A stretch of DNA of 64,000 bases from Panulirus ornatus (GCF_036320965.1 NC_092261.1:11162697-11226696); one strand, 5' to 3'. Numbered from the stretch's first letter, positions 35,661-48,234 are shown. Notes: generated by a model not told the origin, from the letters alone. Numbers and translations are program-made.

Positions 35661-37534
35661 AAGAGGTGGGCAGGAGTGGGATCATGGTGGGATATACTCA
35701 GGAGTAGTGAAGAGTAGGGTAGGTAGGTAGGATTAGGGTAAAAAGTACTAGGAGAGAGGAAGGTAGTTCGGAATGTTGTCTACATTCTTGAAAGGGAGGG
35801 GAAGTGGTTCCTAGGATTGTGTTACAGTTTGGTAGGTGTATGTGGTGGCATTGGATGGTGTGTCGTGGCATCGATATGATGCAAGAAGGTTGGTGTAAGA
35901 TGTCAAGGAAGAGCTGGAGATTGTGAGGATTGGATTAGAAGTGGTAGAGAGCGTGAGGTGGGGGTGTGAGGATGGTGCAAGGAGAATAGATAAGGGCATG
36001 AACATGGTGCTAGGGTAGGACGAGGATGGAGGGAGTTCTAATGTGGAATGGGATGATATCCTATGGAATGGTTTGAGGGTGCAGGAAGAGAGGAAGTCTC
36101 TGGAGGAACCTAGGGGTACTGAAAGGGTTATAGAAAAGACCTACAGTGATAAGGAGGATTGTAAGTGGTACTGCAAGGTAACTGAGAATGGAATATTAGA
36201 ACATTGTAAAGGTATCTGGATGATGTTTAAACAGTTGAATATGTGAAGATGTGAATATGTTAACATAGCACGAGTTAAGAGTCAAGGGTTTGTATGACAT
36301 TGATGATATGCTCTTGGGAATCCCAGGAAAGACCATCCCAGACGGTGGAGTAGTTACTGAAGATACGTTGGCTGATAACAGTAAATTATAGCACATTCGG
36401 ACGACTAATGCTCATCATCATTATTCTTATCAGGACACAAATCTTATTCTAATATACGTATTTTCATAATGGATATGCCATAAACCCAAGGAGGAATAGA
36501 AACTCAGTCTACCTAAATAACAACAACAAAAAATATAGAAGATTGATAACTATACGATCATGAATGGACTCTGCGTGTCTGCTTAAGAACAGGGTAGGTG
36601 CACTGATGGCTACCCTGTACACGAAAGAACAAAAGAAGGTTATAGTAATTGAATGCATAAATTATCGATGTGTGCGGTCGGCATGGAGCAACTGAGGGAC
36701 TTGCGAGGTTCGCAAGGCGTAAAGGTAGTAATGATCCGGAACGAGATCTGTGGAGGGAGAGGGAAATAACGTAGACACGCGACCCACCTTAGGAATCCTG
36801 GTGTGAAAGACACCAAGACAGGGAACTAAAGTCTTTTTCGCCACCAACTTAGGAAACAAGTTATATTAATGTTGTTGTCTGTCAGTGGGAGGAATGGTTG
36901 TCCCAGTGGCCGAACTGGCACATGAGGAAGGAGGATGAACGGAAGAAGCAAATAATTTCTGAGAATGTTGTACAGGGGGAAGTGGAAAGCAGGTAGGGGC
37001 TGGCCACCAAGCGATAACAATGTTAACCCATAATGAGTTATTTTCAGTGTTACCATAACGTGATGATTTGTAACTCTTTTCAAGTTTTTCATGTCGTTTT
37101 GACGCGAATTATGTGAAAACAGGCGTTAATGAAGAAGGTCCGGCTATGTGACAGGACTGTATGAGAGGATGGGGTGTTAGAGGAGTGTGAGAAGAACTTG
37201 TGGCAAGAGATGGCTTGTGTACCAGAATCAACAGAAATCTAAGAGTCTCTTGATGGAACTTGATTTCAAGGTAGATACCCTTTGTAGTTACACTTTCAGC
37301 GAGAAAAGTAATCAGAAAAGATACTGTTACAGGGTACAGGCATACAGAAGTAGAATAAAGGAGGAGACAGAGGAATAAATGTACTGATACAGTTGTGATC
37401 ACGGTGTGGGCGTGACAGCTGCAGGAGGGAGTGAGGCAATTTAGCAAGACATGCGAGGAAAGAAATATAAATGTCTATAAATTCAAAGCAGTTCTGGCCT
37501 TTAGGGCACAACTTTACGACTTTGGGGATAATGT
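35661..37534. other. Long unannotated stretch
   Basis: A short inverted repeat cagggta...taccctg lies at 36593-36620. No exon, RNA or mobile element was recognised. Confidence 0.45.
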
Positions 37535-37850
37535 TGCGATCCGAGAGCACGACGTTACGAACCTTGAGTATGATGACTCGACCCTTGAGCTTGACGGTAC
37601 GACCCTAGAACTTGACGGTACGTCCCTAGAACTTGACGGTACGACCCTAGAACACTACGTTGCGATCCTAGAACACGACGGTGCGACCCTAGAACACAAT
37701 GGTACGACCCCAGAACACGATGGTATAATCATTGGGTACGATGGTACGACCCTAGAGCACACCCTTGTGTATGATGTCCAAGAGTTCGACTTAAGTCACA
37801 CCAACATACCCAAAAGGAATATGTACCGTCGTACCATCGTGCACAAGGAA
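37535..37850. mobile_element. Foldback element with 21-bp arms, copy 3
   Basis: About ten head-to-tail 21-bp units of gaccctagaacttgacggta run from 37538 to 37763. Reverse-complement units (gtaccgtcgtaccatcgtgc) follow at 37821-37850, so the two sides can pair. The 148-codon plus frame (37431-37877), with a seven-residue TTLELDG-type repeat, is a by-product of the 21-bp period. Confidence 0.8.
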
Positions 37851-39326
37851 TTGATAAGGGAATTCGAAAGGTCCTAAGCGGTAGATGAAGAGCATGAAAA
37901 CGTCCTTCGAACTAGTGAATATTTGACAGTACACAGAGAGAAGCAACCGTAGCCGATAACCTGAGTAATGTGGGCAAGTCATCAGAGGTGGAGACACGTA
38001 GGAGGTAATATAGTCATTTACGAGATAAAAACGGGAGCATTACTCACTGGCAATTGCTCAGAATTTTAAGTGACCGCCACCGGGGAACGTTAGGTTCCAG
38101 ATTGTCAGTCGTTGGCAAGGTTGATGCGCAAACATTCAGCAGTGGACCTCACGAACACATCATCAGATGACTATGGATCATTCTGGGAAAGAAGTGGTTC
38201 AGACTTTTACACTTGGGTGATGTGGATGATCACTAATAACATTCTGGTCAAACACCTGTGCATAACACGTCCCACATCTAGGCGTTGATCGGCTGATGGT
38301 GTAAACACGAACGATGACAAGGTCCGTTTGGATCAGTCAGTTTCTGACAAGACAAGAGCGTTCACTGGACGTGTAAAACTGTGTTTAGTTTGTACCTGAT
38401 GTAATGTTGACGAGGACATCATACTAGCAGTGTGGTGGTGGAACTACGCTTATGACGACATACTATCGTGTTTCTAACCTTCCAGTCTGCTTGACAGGTT
38501 GAATATGTGATAGTAACGTCAGGTTGAGGGAATGCGTACATGATTTAGCATCAACCGACTTATTTGCGATGCATCCTAGTTGTAGAGACCAAACTTTGTC
38601 TTCTCGCGGCTGTGTATTGTCAACTGAGCCACTGCTGTGGTGTTCCCTTGACGGTCCTTGGTGAAGGACGTTCTCCAGGCACTGAATAGCGGGATTGTCT
38701 CTCCTCATCTAAGATTTATCGTAGTCCTGAGGCAGGTGCTCTAGCAACTGCCGCCACATATCACGCAACACAAACCACAGTTACGTTCCAGACGCCATGA
38801 ATTATATTCAAGAGATAAGACAGTCTTTGTAAGCCCTGCAGCTGTGCAGTGAAGCAACCATAGCATTTTGACCCTCAAAAAAATTCTCCAGGCTCTCCAA
38901 CATTACTTCTCACTATCCTCCCCTCATCATCATCCTCTCTAGCCTTCCCACCATCAACCATGTCCATCCCGCCACCCACCCTGCCCTTGCCGTGGCCCCG
39001 GCAAAGCTTCACCCCCGGCAACAGACATCCCACCCCCAACCTCCTCTCTGTACAGTAACTTGCCGCCCCTCGTGTCGGTCGGCCTGGCCCCGAACGTGGC
39101 CCAACACGGCGTCGTAACGAGGCGGACGTTTGCCAGTCATGCTTCCCACAATTTGCAGGTAGGAGGTGACACGGACACCCCGGCTGACTCATGACTACAG
39201 CCACACGCCTCACTCCCAACACTTGTATCTCATTTATCATCTATTTGTACGTGCGTGTACTGTAGTCTGAGATATGCCCGGGCTCTCAGCTGCCTACTCA
39301 TTTTCTCTCTGTTTCTTGTGTGTGTA
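37851..39326. other. Unannotated stretch with a GC-rich block
   Basis: 38930-39180 is GC-rich and open on both strands. On the plus strand it ends at a donor-like TTTGCAG/GTAGGA near 39159, preceded by an open frame containing LVSVGLAPNVAQHG. The minus frame (38875-39240) is Gly/Arg-rich. I cannot decide whether it is an exon or a CpG-rich non-coding block. Confidence 0.3.
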
Positions 39327-39545
39327 CGGACCTCCGTGGTGCAACGATTATCGTTGCTGACCGTCATACATGCATGAACCGCCTTGGATTAAACCCGCCC
39401 TGGTTCGAATCCTAGTCGCGGGAGCTTGTCGATGAAATGGGTACTTCTCATAGGCTACTGTGTATGTATGCTCTTGCGCGCGTGCATACATACATAGGAG
39501 TTAAGACATGGTACATATATCCAAGGTTAAGAGACGGTGTAATAC
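39327..39545 (+). mobile_element. tRNA-derived SINE, most complete copy
   Basis: The tRNA-like head has an A-box-like gtggtgcaacgattatcg and a canonical B box ggttcgaatcc at about 39411. The body is gcgggagcttgtcgatgaaa, then tgggtacttctcataggc. A GT/ATAC-rich segment follows, and then the 3' block aagacatggtacatatatcc and ggttaagagacggtgtaata. RNA polymerase III promoter boxes plus a shared tail at several loci define it as a SINE. Confidence 0.85.
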
Positions 39546-39929
39546 ACAAGTAGTAATCACGCACACTAGTGGGGCGTGTATGTGTGAATGTATACATGAT
39601 TGCGACGTTTGTTTACCGTTGAATGAAGGCCATGTGCAACACGCCGAGGAATGTGAGCTGTGCTATTATATAACTACCTTACGTCTTCCCAGATATATTA
39701 CCCACGTCAATATTCCACGCCATTCGCTACATCAGCGTCCGTCTCCATACCGCTCATGATCATTTTCTTTCCAAAATTTCAGGTATGTCGTAGTGATAAT
39801 GATTTGCTTCCACCCCTTCATCATTGTGATGAACTATTTGTATCAGGATATGTTATAATTTATAAGTAACTAATCTCTCGGGCAAATTTCCTCCCTACAG
39901 TAATATTTGAAATAATAGAACTCTGAAAT
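39546..39929. other. Unannotated stretch
   Basis: No feature was recognised. Confidence 0.5.
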
Positions 39930-40006
39930 TATCTCCATAATTATCATTATCATTATTATTATTATTAATATTATTAATATTATTAATATTATTATTATTA
40001 TTATTA

Positions 40007-40037
<31 letters not shown>

Positions 40038-40060
40038 AATTATTATTATTATTATTATTC
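39930..40060. repeat. Imperfect (ATT)n microsatellite
   Basis: ATT trinucleotides with ATC and AAT interruptions. The minus-strand poly-Asn frame is repeat translation. Confidence 0.95.
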
Positions 40061-40440
40061 TCCAAGCTGTCTGAGTTAAACTTAATATCTGCTAGAAAAA
40101 ATTGTACAATGTCTCTTATAAAGTTCTTATAGGTAAGAGTAATGAGTGGCTTCCACCAGATTGTCATCGAAGAATAAGAATATTACGTGTCAGACGATCC
40201 CCTCCGCTTTGTCCCATTGATGTACACTACCTGAGGTTCCAGCTCTTATTCTAGCCTCCCTAGTCGGCCAGGAGGGTCGAGGCTGGGGACTCTAGTTCTG
40301 CAAATTTAACTGCCAAAACAGGTGTTTTTGTGGACTGGATTTCCCCCTTCCCACGTGAAGGGGGGAAAGGAATTACTAGATAAAGAGTCAGATAGAAGCG
40401 AGACCTGAGAAGTGATGAAAGAGGTTACCTACATCACAGA
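40061..40440. other. Unannotated stretch
   Basis: No feature was recognised. Confidence 0.5.
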
Positions 40441-40502
40441 GGACACTGTGAAGAGGAGGGCGCGGATGTGAGGACACCGTGAAGAGGAGGGCGTGGATGT
40501 GA
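40441..40502. repeat. 31-bp tandem duplication
   Basis: ggacactgtgaagaggaggg at 40441 recurs at 40472 with two substitutions over the unit. Confidence 0.9.
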
Positions 40503-41249
40503 GGGGGCATAAGGGACCCAGAGGCAGATGCTGTGTCATGTGGTATGTAGGCCGAGAGGATGAGACGTCAGGGGAGGCTGGTGCGTCGATGGTGGAGAAA
40601 GAGACATTGTCTGAGACTGGCGTAGTCCTAATGAGGGTCCACGTTGGTAAGTCGGGACAGTGTGAGGGTAGAGCAGGTGTGAGGCGCTTGGTGAGCCCAG
40701 AGGTACATGACGGAACCTGGCGAGACAAAGGCCTACAGTAGGTGAGGTTGATGAGGATAACATTTTCTCTGAGAAGGTAGAGGGAAGACGTCCCCTCAGA
40801 CTCGCAGTCCTCCTCGACGGGCCTATAGCTACCACCTCCCGTCACCCATGACGTTAAGTCAGTCCCTTACCTGAGCTACAGCCCTCAGTGTGTGTATGTG
40901 ACGCTTGTTAACCCTACACTGAACAGGATCCTGTGGACAGCAAAGGCCCATCCACACCACCCATAACCTTCTCCAGGTCCGATACACAGAAGCAACGTTC
41001 GCTGTAGCATAATAACTTTAGGCCGCTCAGTCAGGTGCCTGATAAAGCATCCCACATGGAAATTCGAGATCCATCCCTCCCGCTTCTACAAATATGTGCC
41101 CAGTGTTCGCCCTCTCGGATGACCATCCCGAGTGAAACTCTGGGAGATACTTGCAAGTACATTTAGATATTTATTTCCCTTCGAAGTTAAGAGATGGGAA
41201 ATAGAAATCTCTTTAACAATGTTTTCTTGAAATTCTTAGTATATAACTC
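40503..41249. other. Unannotated stretch, moderately GC-rich
   Basis: Open frames on both strands at 40429-40845 have no recognised motif. A donor-like CTCAG/GTAAGG on the minus strand near 40872 is preceded by about 50 open codons without coding bias. Confidence 0.4.
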
Positions 41250-41463
41250 GATTTTTTTTTTTTTATCATAGCTGAGACGGCATGGGCAACTGAATGCCCT
41301 ATTCATGACCTAAACTAGAAACTCATTTATTGACCCACTGCGAGCGGAAGATGAGTGGTTTGGTTGTGGGCAGATTACCACTCCCAGAATTCGAAGGCGG
41401 GTGGCCCCATGCGTGTTGATTCATGGTCAGCAGTGCTAACTCACTACACTTACAGAGGCCCAT
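41250..41463 (-). mobile_element. tRNA-derived SINE with poly(A) tail
   Basis: On the minus strand the head reads gtagtgagttagcactgctg, then accatgaatcaacacgcatg, with a B-box-like ccttcgaattctggg. The body gtcaataaatgagtttctag and tttaggtc matches the other SINE copies. It ends ccatgccgtctcagctatga followed by a run of about 11 A. The copy lacks the long internal GT tract. Confidence 0.75.
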
Positions 41464-42865
41464 GAAGGGCATTCTCACCGAGATAACTTTAACCAAGAGA
41501 TCGTTTCACCCGATCAGCTGAACCTCAACCAACAGCTTCCCCCCCTCACAGGTTACTGTATAGGAGTCACAGTACTGCAGAGACTTAGTAGCACGATTGT
41601 TGCCGAGGTGGAGGAGAAATCGTCGCGTGTTACCACCTCGTGTTGCTATATTATCATAAGAAGAAAAGTGGTTTTGAAATTTTCAGCCTCAGTAATGCTT
41701 CGTCCAATTTGCATAACTACCGGAGGAGAGACGCAGCCATTCGCCTGCTGATCCTTTGTAGCCCCTATTTTTTTTTTTTTCTTTTTACACAGGGTTGCTA
41801 GAGAGAGAGAGAAGAAGAGGTTGGAGAAAAGAAGGTGACATGAAGAAACAGAAAATGTTTAGTGTGTACCTCCTGGGTTTGGTAGAGACTTGCGCGGAGT
41901 TGGGTCAGAACAATAAGTTTATTGTTGTTCAACACCTCATTCTGTCGTCTCTCATAGACTGTCACTGTGGTGTAAGCGGTCAGCCATGCAGGGACTTTTG
42001 GAGAATATCTACATACGCCCTTACCGCTGCTTCCTAACTGCGATTTGGACTTTGAATTTACAAAGATTTACCAAGTATTTTATGGGCAAACATAAATTTC
42101 ACTGGGGGCGATAAAATCTTCTTCCTCTGCGGCTGCGTTCTGTAAGCCAAAATAATTTATTGTCTAAAGTTAATCCCTCTTATGACTTACCGTTTACCCA
42201 AGGTATTAAAGGAAATTTAGTTCCGTGTCAGTCCATGTTTTACGGGTTTATGGAAGGCGAGAGAAATACTGAGAAACATTGATAAATACCCACCCGCTCG
42301 AAGCCAGAGACACGAAACATTTTTGTGTACCAGAAGTTTACAGAATATATAGAAACCCTCTGATCTTTAACTGGGTTGTGTGTGTTCACACATATTGCTC
42401 TGTGTTTAGACAGGTGAGTGATATATGCTTTGTTCGTGTGTTGGTTCTTGCATATGTAGATCGCTGTATATTTCTCTATTCATGTATACTGGTAGATGTA
42501 TGTTATCATCGGAATGACCATTTTTGAAAACTTGTATTCATATACGAAAATACGTAGAAAATATGTTTTTTTTCTACGTGTAGTTGTTATGTTAATCTAA
42601 TCATTGGGTTCTTGTGCATGTTTATCTTATGAACTGTTGTTTCTTAATACCTTGAAAGATATATGACGAATGATACGATGTATTATGATATGAGCTTATG
42701 TATGATGACTTGGTAAGGAAAAGTTAATGGTCGTAGTAAGTGAGGTTACCAGTCCTGCTGCTTTGGCGCACTAGTACACTCTGCATGACGGTGTTGGTCG
42801 GTGTTGTAAGGGGGGAAGGGACATACAACAAGTGTCGATGAATGACTCCCTGACAACACAAGGAA
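41464..42865. other. Unannotated stretch
   Basis: Contains a (T)12 run at 41769-41780. No gene was recognised. Confidence 0.5.
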
Positions 42866-42898
42866 ACACACACACACACACACACTCACACACACACA
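42866..42898. repeat. (AC)n microsatellite, one interruption
   Basis: AC run broken once by TC. Confidence 0.95.
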
Positions 42899-43330
42899 AG
42901 CCTTCACTCCAGCATGCTAAAAGATGGTGACTGCCACCCAAAAAGTCACGCTAGCATGTAATCCAGAACCTAAGATGCTACACATCACCAAACGCGTGCA
43001 ACCTGGTGCTGTGTGACACAGTCAAGGTGGATCTCTGTTTTCAGGGAAACTTAGATATGAAACAATACTGTGAAATTCCTCTTGTCATCCCGTCCATAAG
43101 AATCACATAGTTTGCCTGACCTCCAGCATGATCACAGTGATAGCGGGTGATGAATACTTCACTTAATGAATCATATTTACCTGATGAAGGTTGTCATCGT
43201 ACTTTTGCATATAAATACAGAGGGGAACTGTTCGCACTGCAGTATTGGGACAAAAATAAATGGTGGTAAATTATTCATCGAGGGCTTTTCACTCGACACG
43301 CTCTGTTGTACCCCGTGACATACTAGAGTC

Positions 43331-43332
<2 letters not shown>
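42899..43332. other. Unannotated stretch
   Basis: No feature was recognised. Confidence 0.5.

Positions 43333-43400
<68 letters not shown>
43333..43400. repeat. (AT)34 microsatellite
   Basis: Uninterrupted AT run. Confidence 0.97.
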
Positions 43401-43403
<3 letters not shown>

Positions 43404-43774
43404 TTTATTTATTATGTAATTATCTATCCAAGAATCTGGAACAGGTAACTATAGTGTTACACTCCGACTTTGCAAATATTTTTTATAAAAGCTACAGTTA
43501 AAAGAAATGAAAGTGCAGGAAAAAGAAAAAGAATATCTTTTGAAAGCCTGAGCATTTCATGTCAGCCTTTGAAAGTCTTGGTTGCTCTGCCAACATCACC
43601 CTGCAGACAGTATGACAACTCTGCTTTAAGAGCGTAACAGAATATATTTTAGAAATCTTTATAACTGTTGCCATGTTGTTGTTAGGCAACACTTTTGTCA
43701 CTGGCTTGTAGAAATAACAGAATCACGAAGTGAGAGAGCCTAACTGACCACAACAGATCTCAAGTGAATTCTCA
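43401..43774. other. Unannotated stretch
   Basis: No feature was recognised. Confidence 0.5.
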
Positions 43775-43990
43775 GGTTCAGATTCCCTCTCATCAACCCA
43801 GAGATTCAGATCTCTATTACGTTAAGGGATTCATATGTGCTTTAGATCTCCTCTTTCATTAAGATCATAGATTCGGATTTCCTCTCATAAGCTCAGGGGG
43901 TTCAGATCACCTCCAGTAAGTTCAGAGCTTCACTTCTCTTCCAATACGTTCAGAGGTTCAGATCTCCTCTAGTGACCCCAGAGCAGAGGT
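43775..43990. repeat. Degenerate 28-29-bp minisatellite, about eight units
   Basis: ggttcagatctcctct-type anchors occur at 43775, 43803, 43870, 43899, 43926 and 43955, mostly 28-29 bp apart. Confidence 0.75.
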
Positions 43991-44747
43991 TCCCATGCAA
44001 TCATCTGGTGAACTTAGCAGGGTGGCTTTTGTGTGGGTGTAGGAAGGAGTGCAGGCGAATTAGGGAGGACGTGCAGTGTGTGTACAATGTGCGGGGAGGA
44101 GTGAGACAAAGTGAAGTCTCTGGCACCAGGATAAGAGGGATTTACAAGACTGGCATATAAATGAGGACATTTGCGCAAGTACGGAAAAGACGAATTTGAT
44201 TGGACAATGAATGGCTAAATGTTCAAATCAGCAGCCCAGGAAAAAAAAAAAAAGAGAAGAATGTGGGAGTCATTTTCAGAGTAACGAGGCAAAGTGGGGG
44301 GAAAAAAATGTATATATAAAATGAATTTAATTCACTCGTTGGGAGGCGAGATTAATGATGGGGCTGTAACAACAGCTCTCAAGATATGCAAGTCACGGAG
44401 GAAGGGAAAGTTCCAGGGCTAAATGGAACCAAATGGCTGTCCATCGAGCGGCCTTGCTGCACATCACACACTCTTGTAGCGCTGTGCTCAGATACAGCGG
44501 TATGTGAACGTGCTCTCAGGAAGCTGAGAGCCAGAGCTGATCAGACTCAATATATGACCTTCCTTCCGTCACGGCCATCGCTCCCTAGACGATAAGAGAG
44601 GACAAGTCAGTCAACAATTCATCTCTCTTCTTTCGATGATGAGCTGGAGAAGTGGTTCGCTGTCACTGGTTGTTATGAGTAATCAGTAACCTCTTAAAGG
44701 AGGGAAATGGTATACAGCTGACTGCGCTGACATATCTGTACTCCAGG
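43991..44747. other. Unannotated stretch
   Basis: No feature was recognised. Confidence 0.5.
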
Positions 44748-45105
44748 TAGTCCTAGAATAAAACCATAAAGGCGAGACCAAATGTTGGGTTAGGTAAGCC
44801 ATACCAATGGAAGATGATATAATTTCCTTGACGTATAAAGATATACTTGCAAGAGATTAAAAGAACGGTGGTAAAGAATTCTTATAATCTTTTGGGAGAG
44901 TACGTCAGTACACTCCAGAATAGTGACTTCTAGTGAGGTGATTTTTTTGGTGAAGTACAGTGAGATATTTGAGACCAGTTGTCATTCCACACAGAACAAG
45001 CTGTTCAATAACATTTGAATTCTTTTGATCTAGATTCATATTTCATTAGAATGGCTTACCTAACCCAGCATTTGGTCTCGCCTTTATGGTTTTATTCTAG
45101 GACTA
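44748..45105. mobile_element. MITE-like element with 55-bp terminal inverted repeats
   Basis: 44748-44802 and 45051-45105 are reverse complements with one mismatch (t/c near 44785). The outer sequence is tagtcctagaataaaacc. The TA at each outer edge could be a target-site duplication, as in Tc1/mariner-type elements, with the element proper starting at gtcctag. Weaker inverted similarity continues inward for about 20 bp. The 248-bp centre is non-coding. A locally inverted duplication is an alternative explanation. Confidence 0.75.
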
Positions 45106-45894
45106 GAATGATTCATTTAATAGTTTACTACAAGAAGGAAAGGTACATAATTCTAAGATACATCGTAATATTTGGTACCTTAGTCATTTCTATGAATATT
45201 ATCACTAAGCCATGACGTATGTACTCACGAATCCAAGATGGACATCTCTCGTTACAAACGACCCTGTGTGCTGAATCCAAGCGTTTGTAAACAGAGAACC
45301 ACTGCGCTTGATAAGCATTTGTACAAACAAAAACCATAAACGTGATATTTCAGCAATGTATCTACTACGTAAGTAGCCTTCTAAATATTGGCTGCACAGA
45401 GTCCCCCACAATCACTGAGACAAAGAAATAATGAATGTTTTTTTTTCTCACTTTATGTAGTAAATGTGACGATAGATATCGAATGACTTACCTTATCCAA
45501 CATGAATGAAAAGAACTCTGTATTGTGGTTCTCATGTCTTCAGTAACTGTTTTACATGAAGAGCAGCAGGGTTTCCTTGCATCGTCTGACTCCGCGTTAT
45601 AGCCTGACAAATGGTCGTCTGCCGCTCGTAAATACAGCTCACTTCGAAGGAAAATCCGAGTTTGGAGTTTACGTTCCTGATAATAGAGTCCTTATTCCAT
45701 AGAGGGCTTCCCGACAAGTGAAAAATTTGCTATCGAACCAGGATTCACTGGGCTCGAAGTGCAGTGAACATGTACTTGCAGCGTCGGTTCAACAGAGGAA
45801 CGGTTTAGGTCCCATCTTGATCTTACTGTAGACGGGAATTTGGATGTTGCACAGCGGCAGTAAACCTGAGAATAGATTCCCAACCATTTTGTAA
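45106..45894. other. Unannotated stretch
   Basis: No feature was recognised. Confidence 0.5.
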
Positions 45895-45985
45895 TCCAGC
45901 TTAGCGGTCGGAGGACCGCTTAGGCTATCCCGCTGGCATCACACGGAAAGCCGGGCCTCATAACAGTCGCAGGTTCCTGTTCATA
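45895..45985 (+). mobile_element. Possible tRNA-like SINE head, second type
   Basis: ttagcggtcggaggaccgct is A-box-like. Further on, ggcctcataacagtcgcagg followed by ttcctgtt resembles an anticodon loop CTCATAA and a degraded B box, reminiscent of a tRNA-Met-derived head. No tail or second copy was found, so this is tentative. Confidence 0.3.
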
Positions 45986-46844
45986 CAAGGGAGTAAATGG
46001 GAAAGCCAGATAACAGAAGACGTGACGGTCTCTCTGACGAGATTGCTGGCTGCAAGACAGAACCACGACACGAAATTCCTTAAACAGTCTTACAAAGCCC
46101 CTCGCCCTCTACCACTCCCTCCAGCACTTCATCCGGTTGGAAAGCAGCCATGAAGGAACACCGTACACGGAAGCTTTAGAGGTGAGGAGAAGTAGAAAGC
46201 CAACCCTAACCCATAACTTGATTTTAGCGTCACGTCATCGATCCCCACAGCCTCTGATGCCTGATAGAATATTCCTTCATCTGCTTAAAAGTGAAGCATT
46301 TATATATCTCTCGTAACCTCGTAACACAAAGCAAACCTGAAACACGAACTCACAGCATTCCCCGAGCTCACTCAGCAGACTTGATACAGTAGTAGAATAA
46401 TTTCCAACTCGACCAAACACCTCCTTCACTCTGAATAAAACAAACACAGACAACGAGCATTTTATTTTTCTCTCTTGTGTATTTAGTGAAGAAGATAAAG
46501 TTTGAAGTAAAGAAGACGAAAAGATCCTCTTTGCTTCGAACACAACAAACACGACAAGAATTCTTTCCCCCACAACAGTTGGGGAAGAAGATGACACAGA
46601 TGGTTCAACAAGCTGCCCGGATTTAGCCGCCGACATTCAACGTCTTCCTCCCTCCCATTCTCTGACGCCATTTGTAAGCTGTGCGAGAGAAAGACCCCCT
46701 TGATATCCCAGTGAAAGGCAACGATATTTGGAACATTCATTAAAAAAGAAAAGAAATGCTGTAAACAACGGACTAAATAAAACTTTTGGTATAACTTCCA
46801 ACTCGGGAAGACAAGTCCTATTTTGTTCGAATAGATTAAAGTAG

Positions 46845-46846
<2 letters not shown>
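45986..46846. other. Unannotated stretch
   Basis: The minus-strand frame of 119 codons (46277-46636) has no recognised domain or coding bias. Confidence 0.45.

Positions 46847-46940
<94 letters not shown>
46847..46940. repeat. (CT)47 microsatellite
   Basis: Uninterrupted CT run. Confidence 0.97.
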
Positions 46941-46943
<3 letters not shown>

Positions 46944-46989
46944 TTGAGACAAACAACTCTCACACGTGATTCATACAGCTTAACTTCTT

Positions 46990-47170
46990 GAGCAAGGCAG
47001 TACGACTCCTCGATGTGGAGACCACCTGACCTTTGACCTGACTCAAGAGTCAGCGTCAAAGGTCACCCGACCATATGTAAGGACCGTGCGTCGGTCGCAA
47101 GTTCCCCTACCGTCGGTCGTGCTCAGGAGCCGTGTCGACGTACACAAGGGTCGCATCGTGGCGTTCAGGG
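46990..47170. mobile_element. Foldback element with minisatellite arms, copy 4
   Basis: The left arm has gagcaaggcagtacgactcc. The right arm has accgtcggtcgtgctcagga and caagggtcgcatcgtggcg. The centre is an interrupted hairpin: 47027-47044 (tgacctttgacctgactc) pairs with 47047-47065 (gagtcagcgtcaaaggtca) with a small bulge. Confidence 0.75.
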
Positions 47171-47409
47171 GAATTAGATTAACCTCCCAGACAGAGGATG
47201 TGATTACGAAATTCTTTCGAAGGTCAGACTTAGAAAAAAAAAATGGTGGGCTTTTATTCTACCCAGAGTGAGCAGGTAACAGCCCGTGAAATTATTGCCA
47301 CGAAGAACTATAGGTTCCCTGGGCGACTGTTTCTTCTTCTGTCATTGTTATGTCGTAATAGGCAAGGACGGGGTCGGGTGGCACAAGTATATGATTCAGT
47401 AGTATATGA

Positions 47410-47652
47410 TACGCAAGCTTTTTTTTTTCATACATGCTCGCTATTTCCTGCGCGAATGAGGTAGCGACAAGCACAGATTACAGAGCCTTAGAGGTAATAT
47501 TCCTCATATGGCTCCTTGCTCTGTTCCTTCTTTTGGAAAGTAAGAAAGGAAGGGCAGATTTCCAGCTACTGGCTCCTACCCCCTGTCACCATCTACGACA
47601 CCCAGGGAACACACGAGCAGTTTTCGTTCTCCCTTGTCCCCAAGGATAATAC
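47410..47652 (+). mobile_element. Dispersed element X, longest copy
   Basis: Blocks in order: catacatgctcgctatttcc, gcgaatgaggtagcgacaag, cagagccttagagg, ctctgttccttcttttggaa, atttccagctactggctcc, then catctacgacacccagggaa and ccttgtccccaaggataata. Non-coding. I associate this block order with a common decapod dispersed repeat, but no database check was possible. Confidence 0.65.
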
Positions 47653-48119
47653 ACAAGCATTATCAAGCTCACTCAACTGAGATACGCAACCCACTGACCA
47701 CAAGGACACGTCTGACAATATGTGCCACAGTGGTCTGGTGTTCATGATGTTAGCATTAATCATGTGGCCATCATGATCGTTCCTCCAGCTCCGTTAATCG
47801 CTTTCTAATCTTCATCCAAACTTTCGTAGATAAAGTACTCTCATTCTTCTACTTGTTTGTTTTTAAGTTCATTTATTTTGAAATTATAGAATTATGATTT
47901 AAAGGCATTTTAAAACATTACTTTTCACAAGAAAGTTTGTGAAGATTTGTCATGTTTATGTGAGAACAGTATTTCAGAAATCATCGTCCTTAGATATTTC
48001 CTTAAAACTGAGTGTCGCACAGTATTTGAATTATACAGCCCCGGGGTACACTTGTACGGGGGCCCCTGGGGCTTCAGAGTTGGCTGCGCTGCATCCATTA
48101 TCAAAACCCAGGTAGGGGA

Positions 48120-48121
<2 letters not shown>
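47653..48121. other. Unannotated stretch
   Basis: No feature was recognised. Confidence 0.5.

Positions 48122-48162
<41 letters not shown>
48122..48162. repeat. (CA)20 microsatellite
   Basis: Uninterrupted CA run. Confidence 0.97.
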
Positions 48163-48164
<2 letters not shown>

Positions 48165-48234
48165 ACCAGCGAAGCTTATCAAGCAGACACGGTATATAAA
48201 CACTCCCAGTGAAGGTGTTGACAGCAGCACTCAC

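Noticed and set aside
37431..37877. 148-codon plus-strand frame with a regular acidic seven-residue repeat
   Set aside because: The regularity comes from the 21-bp minisatellite arm of the foldback element.
39405..39420. Intact tRNA gene, suggested by ggttcgaatcc
   Set aside because: The acceptor and anticodon arms do not pair, and the flanks match a SINE family instead.
40870..41020. Possible minus-strand exon before CTCAG/GTAAGG
   Set aside because: About 50 open codons but no third-position bias, no acceptor and no recognised domain.
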